A program made the translations under genes and the position numbers. A stretch of 49,889 nt of DNA from Saliphagus infecundisoli (GTDB lineage Archaea > Halobacteriota > Halobacteria > Halobacteriales > Natrialbaceae). The notes beneath the pieces were generated by a model. That model had not been told where the DNA came from. It was given only the letters and a program-made list of their open reading frames with translations, and searched no databases. The DNA lies in NCBI RefSeq assembly GCF_020177375.1, contig NZ_JAIWHV010000026.1:1-49889 (forward strand), in the 5' to 3' direction. Positions 25,907 to 33,788 of the stretch are shown in pieces; position 1 is the stretch's first letter, and the number at the start of each line of letters is the position of its first letter.

Positions 25907-25919
25907 CTAAAGACGGATG
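25903..25919. repeat. Right terminal inverted repeat of the IS4 element
   Basis: CTAACTAAAGACGGATG, the exact complement of the left end at 24517-24533; followed by the second copy of the 11-bp target duplication (25920-25930). Confidence 0.85.
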
Positions 25920-26158
25920 CTGTACGATGTATACCAGCACCGAACCATGCGAGATGTGTGCGACTGTGATTCACTATGCTGGGTTGAATCGGGTCGTCTA
26001 CAGCCGTCTCAGGAGAGGCACTTGCCGATGTACAGGAGGAAGCAAGCGGAATTTCCTGTAGAGACGTAATCCGACGCAAAGGGGGGACCACGGAGATTGA
26101 CGGCCCCGTTCTCGAAACCGAAGGAATACGCATCCACGAGGAGTTCTACAACTAGACG

Positions 26159-26373
26159 GCCTTGCTGCACGTCGATGCCGTCGCGCACAACGCAGTCATT
26201 CAAAAACAGATTCTCCACCGCGAAGAAACTCCAACATATCTCGCTGATGAGTCCCTCCTCGACCATGACAACAGTTACGTGGACCTCCCTGGGGGCTTGC
26301 CCTTGGCGTTGATCTCGATGAGGAAACACTCCGGGATGCTGATGGTGATACTGGCTGGTCGCCGCCGGATTAG
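26159..26373 (+). pseudogene. 3' relic of an enolase-superfamily (mandelate racemase/ManD-like) gene
   Basis: Reads LLHVDAVAHNAVIQKQILHR, then LLDHDNSYVDLPGGLPL. A frame change near 26300 gives LGVDLDEETLRDADGDTGWS and a stop at 26371-26373. The spacing H-x-D...N-x2-IQ...YVDLP...LGVDLDEE matches the C-terminus of sugar-acid dehydratases of the mandelate racemase/ManD type. No N-terminal half is present; upstream is the deaminase stop. It is a truncated, frameshifted remnant. Confidence 0.55.
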
Positions 26374-26507
26374 CAGCACGAAGACCGCAGCCTTGTAGAG
26401 TGGTGAGATCGCTCAGGCATGCTTATTCATCGATTCAACAGCTAGTCTTTCGGACTTTTCGATGATTGGCAAAAAGGAATATAGGTGGTGGTAGTGGTTG
26501 TCAACCT

Positions 26508-27566
26508 ATGTCGATGAAATCGTTTGTAATGAAAGGTGTCGGCGAGACTGAGATTACGGAAAAGGAATCGCCGGAGATCGGATCGATGGACGCGATTCTC
26601 AAGCCGACACAAGGGCTGATCTGCACCTCGGATTGTCATACAGTTCATGGCGCAATCGGAGAGCGAGAAAACCTTACACTCGGACACGAAGTGGTCGGTG
26701 TCGTCGATGAGGTCGGCGATTCGGTTACCGATTTTACAGCCGGCGATCGAGTCGCCGTCGGCGCGATCACACCTGACTGGAGTTCCAAGAACGCCCAGAA
26801 CGGTCATCCGTCCCAATCCAATGGTGCGTTAGGTGGGTGGAAGTTCGCCAACGTGAAGGATGGAACATTTGCCGAATCCGTTCACGTGAACGATGCGGAT
26901 GGTAACCTCGCACATATTCCTGATGGGGTTACCGATCACGAGGCGTTGTACACGACGGATATGATGACGACCGGATTTGCGGCAGCAGAGAACGCCGATA
27001 TTCCAATGGGAGGGACCGTTGCGATATTCGCTCAGGGCCCAGTCGGATTAATGGCAACAAAGGGGGCGTCGCTCCAAGGTGCAGGAGAGATCATTGCCGT
27101 TGAAACGGTCGATAAGCGACAGGACCTGGCACAAGAGTATGGCGCAGACCACGTTATCGACTTCCAGGAAACAGATCCAGTCGAGGAAATATTAGATCGA
27201 ACGAATGGTGAAGGGGTAGATGCTGCTATCGAAGCTCTTGGTACTGATCGAACTCTCCAAGACTGCATCAAGGCTGTGAAGCCGGGAGGCACTGTCTCTA
27301 ACGTAGGGTATCATGGGGACGGGGAGTTCCGGCATATCCCTCGAGAGGAGTGGGGTGTCGGGATGGCTGAGATCGATATCGTCACTGAGCTCTGTCCCGG
27401 TGGTCGACTACGGATCGAACGGCTGCTACAAATGCTGGCCAACGATCGTTTCGACCCGACGAAAATGACGACCCACGAGTTCGAGTTTGATGAGATTGAA
27501 GAGGCGTTCCGGATGATGGATGAAAAAGAGGACGGTATCATCAAACCACTCATCCATTTCGAGTAG
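26508..27566 (+). CDS. Zinc-dependent secondary alcohol dehydrogenase (MDR family)
   Basis: 352 residues from ATG 26508 (MSMKSFVMKG). It closely follows the Clostridium/Thermoanaerobacter secondary alcohol dehydrogenase pattern: GERENLTLGHE, RVAVGAITPDW, GWKFANVKDG, TTDMMTTGFA and LCPGGRLRIERLL. Catalytic zinc ligands are Cys39, His60, Glu61 and Asp151. The structural zinc loop of classical ADHs is absent, as in that subgroup. The nucleotide fold reads FAQGPVGLMA, with the first Gly replaced. At the end of strand beta-2 the NADP-binding GSR of the bacterial enzymes is VETVDK; the acid Glu199 points to NAD(H) preference (inference). It should interconvert secondary alcohols and ketones. Confidence 0.93.
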   Translation: MSMKSFVMKGVGETEITEKESPEIGSMDAILKPTQGLICTSDCHTVHGAIGERENLTLGHEVVGVVDEVGDSVTDFTAGDRVAVGAITPDWSSKNAQNGHPSQSNGALGGWKFANVKDGTFAESVHVNDADGNLAHIPDGVTDHEALYTTDMMTTGFAAAENADIPMGGTVAIFAQGPVGLMATKGASLQGAGEIIAVETVDKRQDLAQEYGADHVIDFQETDPVEEILDRTNGEGVDAAIEALGTDRTLQDCIKAVKPGGTVSNVGYHGDGEFRHIPREEWGVGMAEIDIVTELCPGGRLRIERLLQMLANDRFDPTKMTTHEFEFDEIEEAFRMMDEKEDGIIKPLIHFE

Positions 27567-27712
27567 GGGCACCCATTGTTGATTGTCGATACCTGGCGCG
27601 AGGCGCTACGTGGTATGTATACAGGATCTGGATACTGTATCCATATTCAGGATTCACCGAACACCAGAGTTCTCATTGTGGACCGGTCGCTCATCACCAA
27701 ATGGTCTGAACT

Positions 27713-28171
27713 TCACGTACGTCGCACTGCACGCTCGATCTGACTCTTCGGGAGCCACTCCTCGGCAAGCCCAACCACACCCTCCCGCTGCTCGAACGGT
27801 TCGCGGTTGTCCGCTAGCCGGTCTTCGAGCCACTCCCGACGAGAGTCATCATCGCCAGCGTTCTCGATCCCTTCCTCGAGTTGGTGGATTCGATGGGCGA
27901 GCTTCAGCAGCGGTGGAACGGCCGCTGCATCACTGAATTGGATGGCGTCGTCCGTGTCACGAGTGATCCGCCCGATGAACGCTGTCGGGGTTGCGCCATC
28001 GACGAACCCGACCTTCTGTTCGGCAAGCCACTCAGGGAGTTGCACTAAGAGTTCGTCATCCTCGAGTTGGCCCAAGAGCTGCCAGACCTGCTGTGTCGCG
28101 ACGTCGTCATCCTTCCAGTCCTCAGCGAACTGACCGTAGTCGCCGTACTCGTCGATCTCTATCTCGGTCAT
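27713..28171 (-). CDS. Conserved haloarchaeal protein of unknown function
   Basis: 152 residues, very acidic and mostly helical, no membrane segment or signal. Landmarks: MTEIEIDEYGDYGQFAEDWK, QVWQLLGQLEDDELL, AAAVPPLLKLAHRIHQLEEG and a C-terminus ending LPKSQIERAVRRT. I do not recognise a family. A TATA box (minus strand TCTTTTTAT, 28191-28199) centred ~24 bp upstream of the ATG suggests a leaderless transcript and supports the start. It is convergent with the alcohol dehydrogenase gene; a GGATAC-T-GTATCC palindrome (27630-27642) lies between them. Confidence 0.75.
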   Translation of the reverse strand: MTEIEIDEYGDYGQFAEDWKDDDVATQQVWQLLGQLEDDELLVQLPEWLAEQKVGFVDGATPTAFIGRITRDTDDAIQFSDAAAVPPLLKLAHRIHQLEEGIENAGDDDSRREWLEDRLADNREPFEQREGVVGLAEEWLPKSQIERAVRRT

Positions 28172-28190
28172 GGGACTCTCTACGGGAGAG

Positions 28191-28199
28191 AATAAAAAG
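28191..28199 (-). promoter_or_regulatory. TATA box of the 152-residue protein gene
   Basis: Minus-strand TCTTTTTAT centred ~24 bp upstream of the ATG at 28171, consistent with leaderless transcription. Confidence 0.45.
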
Positions 28200-28236
28200 A
28201 GGTGCTGGCCATGTCAACTTCGCACAGTGGATGGAC

Positions 28237-28261
28237 GGTGTTTTCCAACTCAGAAAACACC
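28237..28261. repeat. Perfect 9-bp inverted repeat between two minus-strand genes
   Basis: GGTGTTTTC-CAACTCA-GAAAACACC. It lies 129 bp downstream of the 28390-28698 gene and 66 bp upstream of the next minus-strand gene. It could be an operator for the latter or a transcript-end hairpin for the former. Confidence 0.45.
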
Positions 28262-28389
28262 GATGAGGACTCTTATCCCCTCCGTGCGAAGCTGGTCTTG
28301 CTAGCTCAGTGACCAGGAAGTGGTGCTCGGGCTGGTAAGCCACTCTCTCGTCCGGTATCCTGTCGCCTCGGAGACGGGACGATAGGAAT

Positions 28390-28698
28390 TTACAATGGCT
28401 GGTCATCAACGGAGCGGATCGTGAACTGCTCGTAGCCACCGTAGGCGATCTCGAGCGCGCCCATCCACCAATTCCAGCGTTCGATCAGCGTGGAGTCGGC
28501 GGGGGCGTCAGAGAGATGGTCGACTGCCTCGTCAACCGTTAGTTCGTGACCTCGATCGACCGCCAACTGGCCGGAATCGAGGAGATCGCGGAGCTGGCGA
28601 GTGACGATCCGGAGTTCGGCCTCGCTCCCACCGAACTCCTCTTCGAGGCGGCTCGTATCCACGTTGCCCCAGAGGGACTCACCTACTAAGGGTCTCAC
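28390..28698 (-). CDS. Small acidic protein of unknown function
   Basis: 102 residues starting at GTG 28698 (MRPLVGESLWGNVD). Helical and acidic; the C-terminal half reads DSTLIERWNWWMGALEIAYG, a tryptophan-rich segment. No membrane helix, signal or catalytic motif seen. No ATG in frame near the start. It is on the same strand as the 152-residue unknown but 218 bp apart, so probably independent. Divergent from the SDR gene, whose promoter shares the intergenic space. Confidence 0.65.
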   Translation of the reverse strand: MRPLVGESLWGNVDTSRLEEEFGGSEAELRIVTRQLRDLLDSGQLAVDRGHELTVDEAVDHLSDAPADSTLIERWNWWMGALEIAYGGYEQFTIRSVDDQPL

Positions 28699-28747
28699 GG
28701 TAATACTGGGTTTCGCGTATCTATTGCACAGCGAAGCTGGTCCATAA

Positions 28748-28755
28748 TTATTTAT
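28748..28755 (+). promoter_or_regulatory. TATA box of the SDR gene
   Basis: TTATTTAT centred 30 bp before the ATG at 28782, giving a leaderless or near-leaderless transcript. The same octamer is the TATA-like box in the two structured repeats near 39-40 kb. Confidence 0.55.
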
Positions 28756-28781
28756 GATGGTCTCTGGTACTTTCTATTGCT

Positions 28782-29531
28782 ATGTATTCGATGGATAACA
28801 AGACCGTGATCGTGACCGGGGCAAGCGGAGGGATCGGACGTGAATCAGCGCGTCGGTTCGCTGCTGAAGGGGCAAACGTAGTCGTTGCCGATGTTGCTGA
28901 GGAAGAAGGCCAGGAGACTGTCGACCTCATCGAAGAGGACGACGGAGAAGCAACGTTCATCCAAACGGACGTTTCCAGTGATGATGATGTTGCTTCGATG
29001 GTGGATGAGACCGTCGAAATCTACGGTAGCCTTGACGCTGCCCACAATAATGCGGGAATTCTCACCGAGATGGGGCCACTAACCGAGTTGGATGAATCGG
29101 ACTGGGATGCCTTGCTCGACGTGAATACCAAAGGGATCTGGCTTGGGATGAAACACGAAATCCCCGCAATGGCCGATAACGGCGGCGGATCAATCGTCAA
29201 TACTGCCTCAGAGGCGGGACTTGTGGGATTCCCAATGGCTGCGGGGTACGTCGCGAGCAAGCATGGTGTGGTTGGCCTCACCCGAACGGCGGCACTGGAG
29301 TATGCCGACGATGGGATCCGTATTAATGCGGTCTGTCCCGGGCCAATTGAGACCCCGATGACTGCGGGGTTAGAAGATGACCAGAGAGAGGCAGAGATCG
29401 CCGACATTCCAATGAGTCGAATGGGAGAGCCAGAAGAAATCGCAAATGCAGCCGTCTGGCTGTGTTCGGACGAAGCCTCCTTCGTAACGGGCCACCCGCT
29501 CTCGGTTGATGGCGGTCGAGTAACCGACTGA
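28782..29531 (+). CDS. Classical short-chain dehydrogenase/reductase
   Basis: 249 residues. Cofactor motif TGASGGIG (residues ~12-19), Asp after the second strand (VVVADVAEEEG), which favours NAD over NADP, NNAGI, then the catalytic set Ser in SIVNTASEAG and Tyr/Lys in GYVASKHG. The C-terminus FVTGHPLSVDGGRVTD is typical of the glucose/3-oxoacyl-type reductases. The oxidised substrate is not identifiable. A TATA box 30 bp upstream of the ATG supports the start. No operon partner; a DUF354 relic follows on the other strand. Confidence 0.94.
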   Translation: MYSMDNKTVIVTGASGGIGRESARRFAAEGANVVVADVAEEEGQETVDLIEEDDGEATFIQTDVSSDDDVASMVDETVEIYGSLDAAHNNAGILTEMGPLTELDESDWDALLDVNTKGIWLGMKHEIPAMADNGGGSIVNTASEAGLVGFPMAAGYVASKHGVVGLTRTAALEYADDGIRINAVCPGPIETPMTAGLEDDQREAEIADIPMSRMGEPEEIANAAVWLCSDEASFVTGHPLSVDGGRVTD

Positions 29532-29545
29532 GTACTGTCTCGTAA

Positions 29546-29761
29546 CTACCCTGCTCGCTTGAGTAGTGTCGTTTCATAGTTAAGCTGCGCCCATCCTAAT
29601 CCGAACAAACTGTTCGGCTCCTCACACAGCAATTCGTGAGGAATGCGATAGGCAGAGAGGAGGTCGCCGACTACTTCCTGTTCTTGAGCGAATACGTGAA
29701 CGGTATGTCTGGTGTTTGATAACGCATGGATAGCATGTTTAAAAGTGAGTGTTCCTGTCAT
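29546..29761 (-). pseudogene. 5' relic of a DUF354-like glycosyltransferase-type gene
   Basis: 71 residues reading FKHAIHALSNTRHTVHVFAQ, EVVGDLLSAYRIPHELLC and PNSLFGLGWAQLNYETTLL. This resembles the N-terminal Rossmann strand-helix units of archaeal DUF354 proteins (GT-B fold, UDP-GlcNAc 2-epimerase-like), which normally run ~350 residues. The extreme N-terminus (the HPAHVH part) and the entire remainder are missing, so it is a fragment. Confidence 0.5.
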
Positions 29762-29802
29762 ATTGTATCGTAATCATGATATCCATTCTTCTTGAGAAAA
29801 AT

Positions 29803-30492
29803 TCAATCAGAAAGTATTTCGGGGAGTTCAGCCAGTGAGGACAGCGTATACGTCGGCTCGATTCCGGTCGCTTCCCGATGGCGCTCGTCGGGGATCCACG
29901 CCGTATCGATTCCCAGTTCAATTCCTCCTTTGACGTCTTTGTGGAGGGAGTCACCGACTTTCAGAACCGCGTCTGTATTTGATTCAAGTCTATCGAGGGC
30001 GAGTTCGAACGGTTCTCGAGCGGGTTTGACCTGGGCGACGTCCGTTCCGTACACGATCGTATCGACGGAGGCGGCAAGCCCGGTCGCCGATATTTTGTCG
30101 ACGTGCGTCTCTGCTGGACCGTTCGTTACGATCGCGGTCGAATGATTTCTGACTGCGTCGAGGGCCGTCTGGGCCCCCGACCGGAGGGACACGGCTTGAT
30201 TGTCCAATGCTTCGTTGTATGCCTGGACCAGTTCGCTTGCGTTCACTTCGGCTCCGGTAGCGGCTGCTACGGTCTCGAATACACGTTGCTCGTATTCCCG
30301 GGCGGTCAGGCTCTCGTCCCGAACGATATCCCCTGCGAGCTCCAGCAGCTCCGGTTCACAGAAGGGTTCGACGCCTACCGTAGCGCATGCATCAGCGAAC
30401 AGATCGGCGCCGTCCTGGTCGTGTTCGACGAGGGTCCGATCCAGGTCGAAGATCACCGTGTCGTACCGAGATCGCGACGACGGTACCGTCAT
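29803..30492 (-). CDS. HAD-superfamily phosphatase
   Basis: 229 residues with complete HAD motifs: I TVIFDLDRTLVEHD, II AIVTNGPAE, III VKPAREPFE (Lys), IV VLKVGDSLHKDVKGG. A helical C1 cap lies between I and II. It is predicted to dephosphorylate a small cytoplasmic phosphometabolite. Its start overlaps the stop of the IMPase-like gene by 4 bp (30489-30492, ATGA), so it is the last gene of a three-gene operon GNAT > IMPase-like > HAD. A HAD protein is also part of the comparable operon at 34.9-36.7 kb. Confidence 0.92.
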   Translation of the reverse strand: MTVPSSRSRYDTVIFDLDRTLVEHDQDGADLFADACATVGVEPFCEPELLELAGDIVRDESLTAREYEQRVFETVAAATGAEVNASELVQAYNEALDNQAVSLRSGAQTALDAVRNHSTAIVTNGPAETHVDKISATGLAASVDTIVYGTDVAQVKPAREPFELALDRLESNTDAVLKVGDSLHKDVKGGIELGIDTAWIPDERHREATGIEPTYTLSSLAELPEILSD

Positions 30493-31322
30493 TGCCGGTC
30501 CTCCGAGACGATTTCGAGGAGGCTGTTTCGCAATTCGGGCGTCGTTGCCGCGACGAATACGTCCGGTCGTTCCGCGGTCAGTAATTCGCCTTCGGCCGCA
30601 AAGAGCTCTCCGAGGTGTTGTTCTTCGCGATCAGGTCGATAGCAGTAGATGCCGTCGAGGGTCCCCCGGGAGAGCAACGCCCAGTGAAGCGTCGGGCACC
30701 AGCTTTCGACCCGGCGTTTGCATCGGGATTCGACCGCTCGGGCGAGCGAGTCCGCTCTCTCGAGCCGTTCGGGGATTCGTTTTACGTCATGGCCGATCAC
30801 GGAGACGACCGTGGCAGTCTCCGGTGTGCGTGGTCGTCCGCTTGCCTCCACTGGCACCCCTTCGTACTGGATACCGTTGCCTGCAACAGCCACGTAGAGG
30901 TCATCCAACGGCGGAACGTAGACGACGCCGATCACTGGGCGTCCCCGAGCGAGGACCGTTATCGCCGTCGTGAACGTCGGAAGCCCGGCAACGAAGTTGT
31001 TCGTCCCGTCGAGCGGGTCGACGATCCACTCGATCTCCGACCGACCCCCATGAACGCCCGACTCTTCGGCGTATATCTCGTGCTCTGGAAACGCCTCCCG
31101 AACGATGTCGAGCACCGCTGCCTCCGACGCACGATCGGCGCCCGATTTGACGTCATGTGATAGGTAGGTCTCTCCGGTATCAGTTCCAAAGAGACGAGAG
31201 AGGCGGCCTCCCCCGGTTAGACACGCTTCGACGGCGATCGATTCGAGAGATTCCAACTCGTCGTCGCCGATGGGCGGGGCCCCCTTCCCCTCCGAGATCA
31301 TGCTCGCTCCCGGTTGGTCCAT
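30489..31322 (-). CDS. Inositol-monophosphatase-superfamily protein with altered metal site
   Basis: 277 residues. The first metal motifs are present: AEESG (Glu) and WIVDPLDGTNNFVAGLP. The second conserved block, normally WDxAAG with a metal-binding Asp, is changed to EEQHLG, and the preceding GSA-type segment is ESW. The protein may therefore have reduced or altered phosphatase activity, or bind rather than cleave. The next gene overlaps its stop by 4 bp, and its start lies 25 bp inside the upstream GNAT gene, showing tight coupling. An alternative start at residue 8 (MISEGKG) would leave almost no overlap. Confidence 0.88.
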   Translation of the reverse strand: MDQPGASMISEGKGAPPIGDDELESLESIAVEACLTGGGRLSRLFGTDTGETYLSHDVKSGADRASEAAVLDIVREAFPEHEIYAEESGVHGGRSEIEWIVDPLDGTNNFVAGLPTFTTAITVLARGRPVIGVVYVPPLDDLYVAVAGNGIQYEGVPVEASGRPRTPETATVVSVIGHDVKRIPERLERADSLARAVESRCKRRVESWCPTLHWALLSRGTLDGIYCYRPDREEQHLGELFAAEGELLTAERPDVFVAATTPELRNSLLEIVSEDRQ

Positions 31323-31924
31323 TCGGGGGCCAACAACCCGTACTGGTGAGCGTCTCTGAACGCTCCCTCTGTGAATCGGGCGTCGCGTGACGTTCCTTCG
31401 TGGACGAACCCGAGACGGGAAAGAAGGGTTCGTGATGATTCATTCCCCTCGAAGACTTCCGCTTCGACCCTGTGAAGGCGACGTTCGTCGAAGGCGTAGT
31501 CGAGCAGTAGCGACATCGATTCGGTCGCTAGTCCGTGTCCTCTGTGTTCTTCAAAGAGCCAGTAACTAACCGTTCCAGAGGTACCGTTAATGTCGAATAA
31601 ATTGATTGCTCCCGCGATAGTGCCCACATCTTCGGTGTTACTCTGGCCAGATTGTTGGGTGACTGAAGATGGGTCCCTCTGGTCCCCACGGGGTAACTCC
31701 CGGTCCTCTACTGGACAGAGGAAGAGATTGATGCTCGAGTCGTCAGGTATGACCGAGTCGACGAACTCCTCAATCCTGGACTTCGACCACGGCGCCTCAA
31801 ATCCCAACTTGCGGCGGAGCGAAGGATTGTTTCTAACGCGACCGAGTACTTCGAGATCGGGGTCGGTTCGCTCGATGGGGCGAAGTGCGACCTTCGCCCC
31901 TTCCAGAAAGACATGGCCTGGCAT
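31298..31924 (-). CDS. GNAT N-acetyltransferase (RimJ/RimL type)
   Basis: 208 residues. The GNAT core shows a VSYWLFEEHRGHGLATESMS segment (acetyl-CoA pyrophosphate loop R-G-H-G-L-A) followed by RLHRVEAEVFEGNESSRTLL and LGFVHEGTSRD, the usual C-terminal motif. A poorly conserved hydrophilic insertion (~75-98) is probably a surface loop. It should acetylate an amine on a protein N-terminus or small molecule. First gene of a minus-strand operon with the IMPase-like and HAD genes; divergent from a winged-HTH/zinc-ribbon regulator 107 bp away. Confidence 0.92.
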   Translation of the reverse strand: MPGHVFLEGAKVALRPIERTDPDLEVLGRVRNNPSLRRKLGFEAPWSKSRIEEFVDSVIPDDSSINLFLCPVEDRELPRGDQRDPSSVTQQSGQSNTEDVGTIAGAINLFDINGTSGTVSYWLFEEHRGHGLATESMSLLLDYAFDERRLHRVEAEVFEGNESSRTLLSRLGFVHEGTSRDARFTEGAFRDAHQYGLLAPEWTNRERA

Positions 31925-32031
31925 CTATGGTCTTGCCGTAGAGTCGACCGAGGGTCAACAAATCTATTTGGAGAAATTGATTTCTCGTCAGCCGTGAAAC
32001 AATCAGATTCTTCCTTCCGATACACTATACT

Positions 32032-32970
32032 ATGATCCTCTCATCGACCACCGATATGGTTCGACAGGGGTCCAATTCGAATGGTGACACCCCTTGCGAT
32101 GAGACCGAGCGAGGGGATACGTTCAGTCGGCTTGCGAACACTACACGTTTAGAAATCCTGCAGACCCTCGCTTCTAGCGAGACGCCCCTCAGTTATTCGG
32201 AGGTATTCCAGGAAGTCTCGGTGGCTGATCGTGGGAAGCTCAACTATCACCTTCGGCAGTTGGTTGCGGAGTACGTTCACAAATCCGACGAGGGATACGA
32301 ACTTACGCAGTCCGGAAAGCGAGCAGCGAACCTTCTCGCGACAAGCTCTCTCCGAGACGGAGCGAAACGATCGTTTCAACGAATCGATTCTCAGTGCGGG
32401 GTATGCGGATCCGACTCCGTCGAACTTGGATATCGAGACGGCGAGGCCATCGTTCGGTGTCTCAATTGCGATCGTCAACTGACGAACTTCGATTTCCCTC
32501 CCGCGGCGGCGACCGCTTATTCAATTGAAGAGTTCAAGGACGCGTTTGCACAGCGAACGTGGACGTATTTCGACCTTGCAGACGAGGGTATTTGCCCATT
32601 TTGCGCACACTCGATTACGTTCGAAATACGGCCATCAGCAGCGACAGATTCGGACAGCGTTCCGGCAGTCGGTACATGTTCGGAATGTCCTGCTGGAATT
32701 CGTGCGCCAGTAGGACTCTTACTATCAACCAGACCTAGAATCCAGTCTGCACTGTCGGACTCACAGGAAAAGATTTCGAGGATCCCTTTCTGGGAGTTAG
32801 AGTGGTGTACCTTCGGTAGCTCGGAGATTCAACGAACCGATCCACTCGTCGTTGAACTCGAGATAGAGATGGACGATTTATACCTCTCGGTAGAAGTTGA
32901 TTCAGATCTCACCATCAAGCGACTCCATCCTGTTCCCACATCGAGTCAGCCTAACGAATCCGGCTCGTAA
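32032..32970 (+). CDS. Winged-HTH/zinc-ribbon regulator, first divergon
   Basis: 312 residues. ArsR-like winged helix at ~30-100 (LANTTRLEILQTLASSETPL, then DRGKLNYHLRQLV). A C-terminal region follows with paired cysteines: CGVCG and CLNC, FDFPPAA, then CPFC and CSEC, suggesting two zinc ribbons. Same architecture as the protein at 36875-37777 (RLNYH, CPDC/CPDC, YAFPPGG, CPAC/CNRC), so they are paralogues. Each is divergent from a GNAT/HAD operon, which implies local control. ATG 32032 is used; ATG 32056 is also possible. No partner ligand known. Confidence 0.88.
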   Translation: MILSSTTDMVRQGSNSNGDTPCDETERGDTFSRLANTTRLEILQTLASSETPLSYSEVFQEVSVADRGKLNYHLRQLVAEYVHKSDEGYELTQSGKRAANLLATSSLRDGAKRSFQRIDSQCGVCGSDSVELGYRDGEAIVRCLNCDRQLTNFDFPPAAATAYSIEEFKDAFAQRTWTYFDLADEGICPFCAHSITFEIRPSAATDSDSVPAVGTCSECPAGIRAPVGLLLSTRPRIQSALSDSQEKISRIPFWELEWCTFGSSEIQRTDPLVVELEIEMDDLYLSVEVDSDLTIKRLHPVPTSSQPNESGS

Positions 32971-33000
32971 CCGAGTGGACCATTCGGCGTTGTCAGTCAA

Positions 33001-33266
33001 TTACGGTTCGAGGAGTTTCCATTTCCGCTTGTGGCAATCCTGGAGCTTAACACATCCCTGATCGGTGATCGCGTAGGAATTTGTTCGGCCGTCGACTTCG
33101 TCCTTCTCAATGTAGCCTGCTTCGACAAAATCGCCCAAGTTCGAGTAGAGCTGTCCGAAGGAACTGACTGATTCTGTGTGTTCTCGATTTCTTCCATGAG
33201 ATCGCTTCCACTCGGCGTCTCCATCCTGCTGAGGATGATCAACAGATCACGCTGAAAACCGGGCAA
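33001..33266 (-). pseudogene. Frameshifted PadR-family regulator
   Basis: The 5' part reads LPGFQRDLLIILSRMETPSG then MEEIENTQNQSV, the PadR start helices. Near 33160 the frame must change to continue as FGQLYSNLGDFVEAGYIEKD, DGRTNSYAITDQG and KRKWKLLEP with stop at 33001-33003. No convincing ATG begins it, and an in-frame stop lies just upstream. It is a small winged-HTH regulator gene inactivated by a frameshift. It may once have controlled the neighbouring NMO-RidA operon. Confidence 0.8.
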
Positions 33267-33380
33267 TTCAGTTAACGTACCCGCTACTCAGATCGCTGGA
33301 TGATAATTACGGCGTCATACATCTATCGCCATGAGATACGGCAAATCTACTCCTCTCCACAATTAGACGAAGAACCACGC

Positions 33381-33788
33381 TCAGGCGGAATCCGTTCCCT
33401 GTGCAACAATGAGTGCTTCAGCTTCGATCTCAACGAGCATCTCCGGTTCGATGAGTCGGGTGACCTCAACCATGCTTGTTGTGGGAGGAATATCGCCGAA
33501 CATCTCCCCATGGGCACGACGGACTTCTTCCCAGTTGTCGACGTTTGTGACGTACATCCGAGTTCGGACGACGTCATTCATCGTGGCATTCATGCGATGC
33601 AATGCGTTTTCTATGTTAGCAAGGGCCTGTACGGCCTGCTCATAGGGGTCGTCATCGCCAGTGAACTCACCTTCCTCGTTAGTCGCAGTCGTCCCTGAGA
33701 CGTGAACGTGGGAGCCGAGACGGACGGCACGTGAATATCCGACGCGCGATTCCCACTCTGTTCCGGTCGAAACGATCTGACGGTTCAT
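33381..33788 (-). CDS. RidA-family protein
   Basis: 135 residues from ATG 33788 (MNRQIVSTGTEWESRVGYSR). RidA features: VRLGSHVHVSGTTA, YEQAVQALANIENALHRMNA, DVVRTRMYVTNVDNW and TTSMVEVTRL, with the Arg of RTRMY in the active-site position. The C-terminus ends VEIEAEALIV. Members form trimers that deaminate reactive imine/enamine intermediates. The start overlaps the upstream nitronate monooxygenase stop by 4 bp (33785-33788), so the two are translationally coupled. Confidence 0.93.
   Translation of the reverse strand: MNRQIVSTGTEWESRVGYSRAVRLGSHVHVSGTTATNEEGEFTGDDDPYEQAVQALANIENALHRMNATMNDVVRTRMYVTNVDNWEEVRRAHGEMFGDIPPTTSMVEVTRLIEPEMLVEIEAEALIVAQGTDSA

Larger units (their letters stand above)
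24517..25919 (+). mobile_element. ISH8-like IS4-family insertion sequence (1403 bp)
   Basis: Bounded by perfect 17-bp terminal inverted repeats, CATCCGTCTTTAGTTAG at 24517-24533 and its complement at 25903-25919, and by an 11-bp target duplication. It encodes one intact DDE transposase. Length and ends fit the ISH8 group of haloarchaea (from memory of that family). It sits inside the deaminase gene. A degenerate piece of a related transposase lies at 44.32-44.44 kb. Confidence 0.92.
24288..26155 (+). pseudogene. Nucleoside deaminase (CMP/dCMP deaminase family) split by an IS4 element
   Basis: The 5' part (24288-24516) reads MNTDEEYIRDAIGLAREAAS and contains the zinc-ligand/active-site segment AHPELKLARWA (normally HAE). 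After the insertion the frame resumes with CTMYTSTEPCEMCATVIHYA, the PCxxC zinc motif, and VVYSR. A second defect near 26010 shifts the frame; the end continues as SGEALADVQEEASGISCRDV ... IRIHEEFYN with stop at 26153-26155. Rejoined, it would be a guanine/cytosine-type deaminase of ~150 residues. The gene is dead twice over: 1403-bp insertion plus frameshift. Confidence 0.9.
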
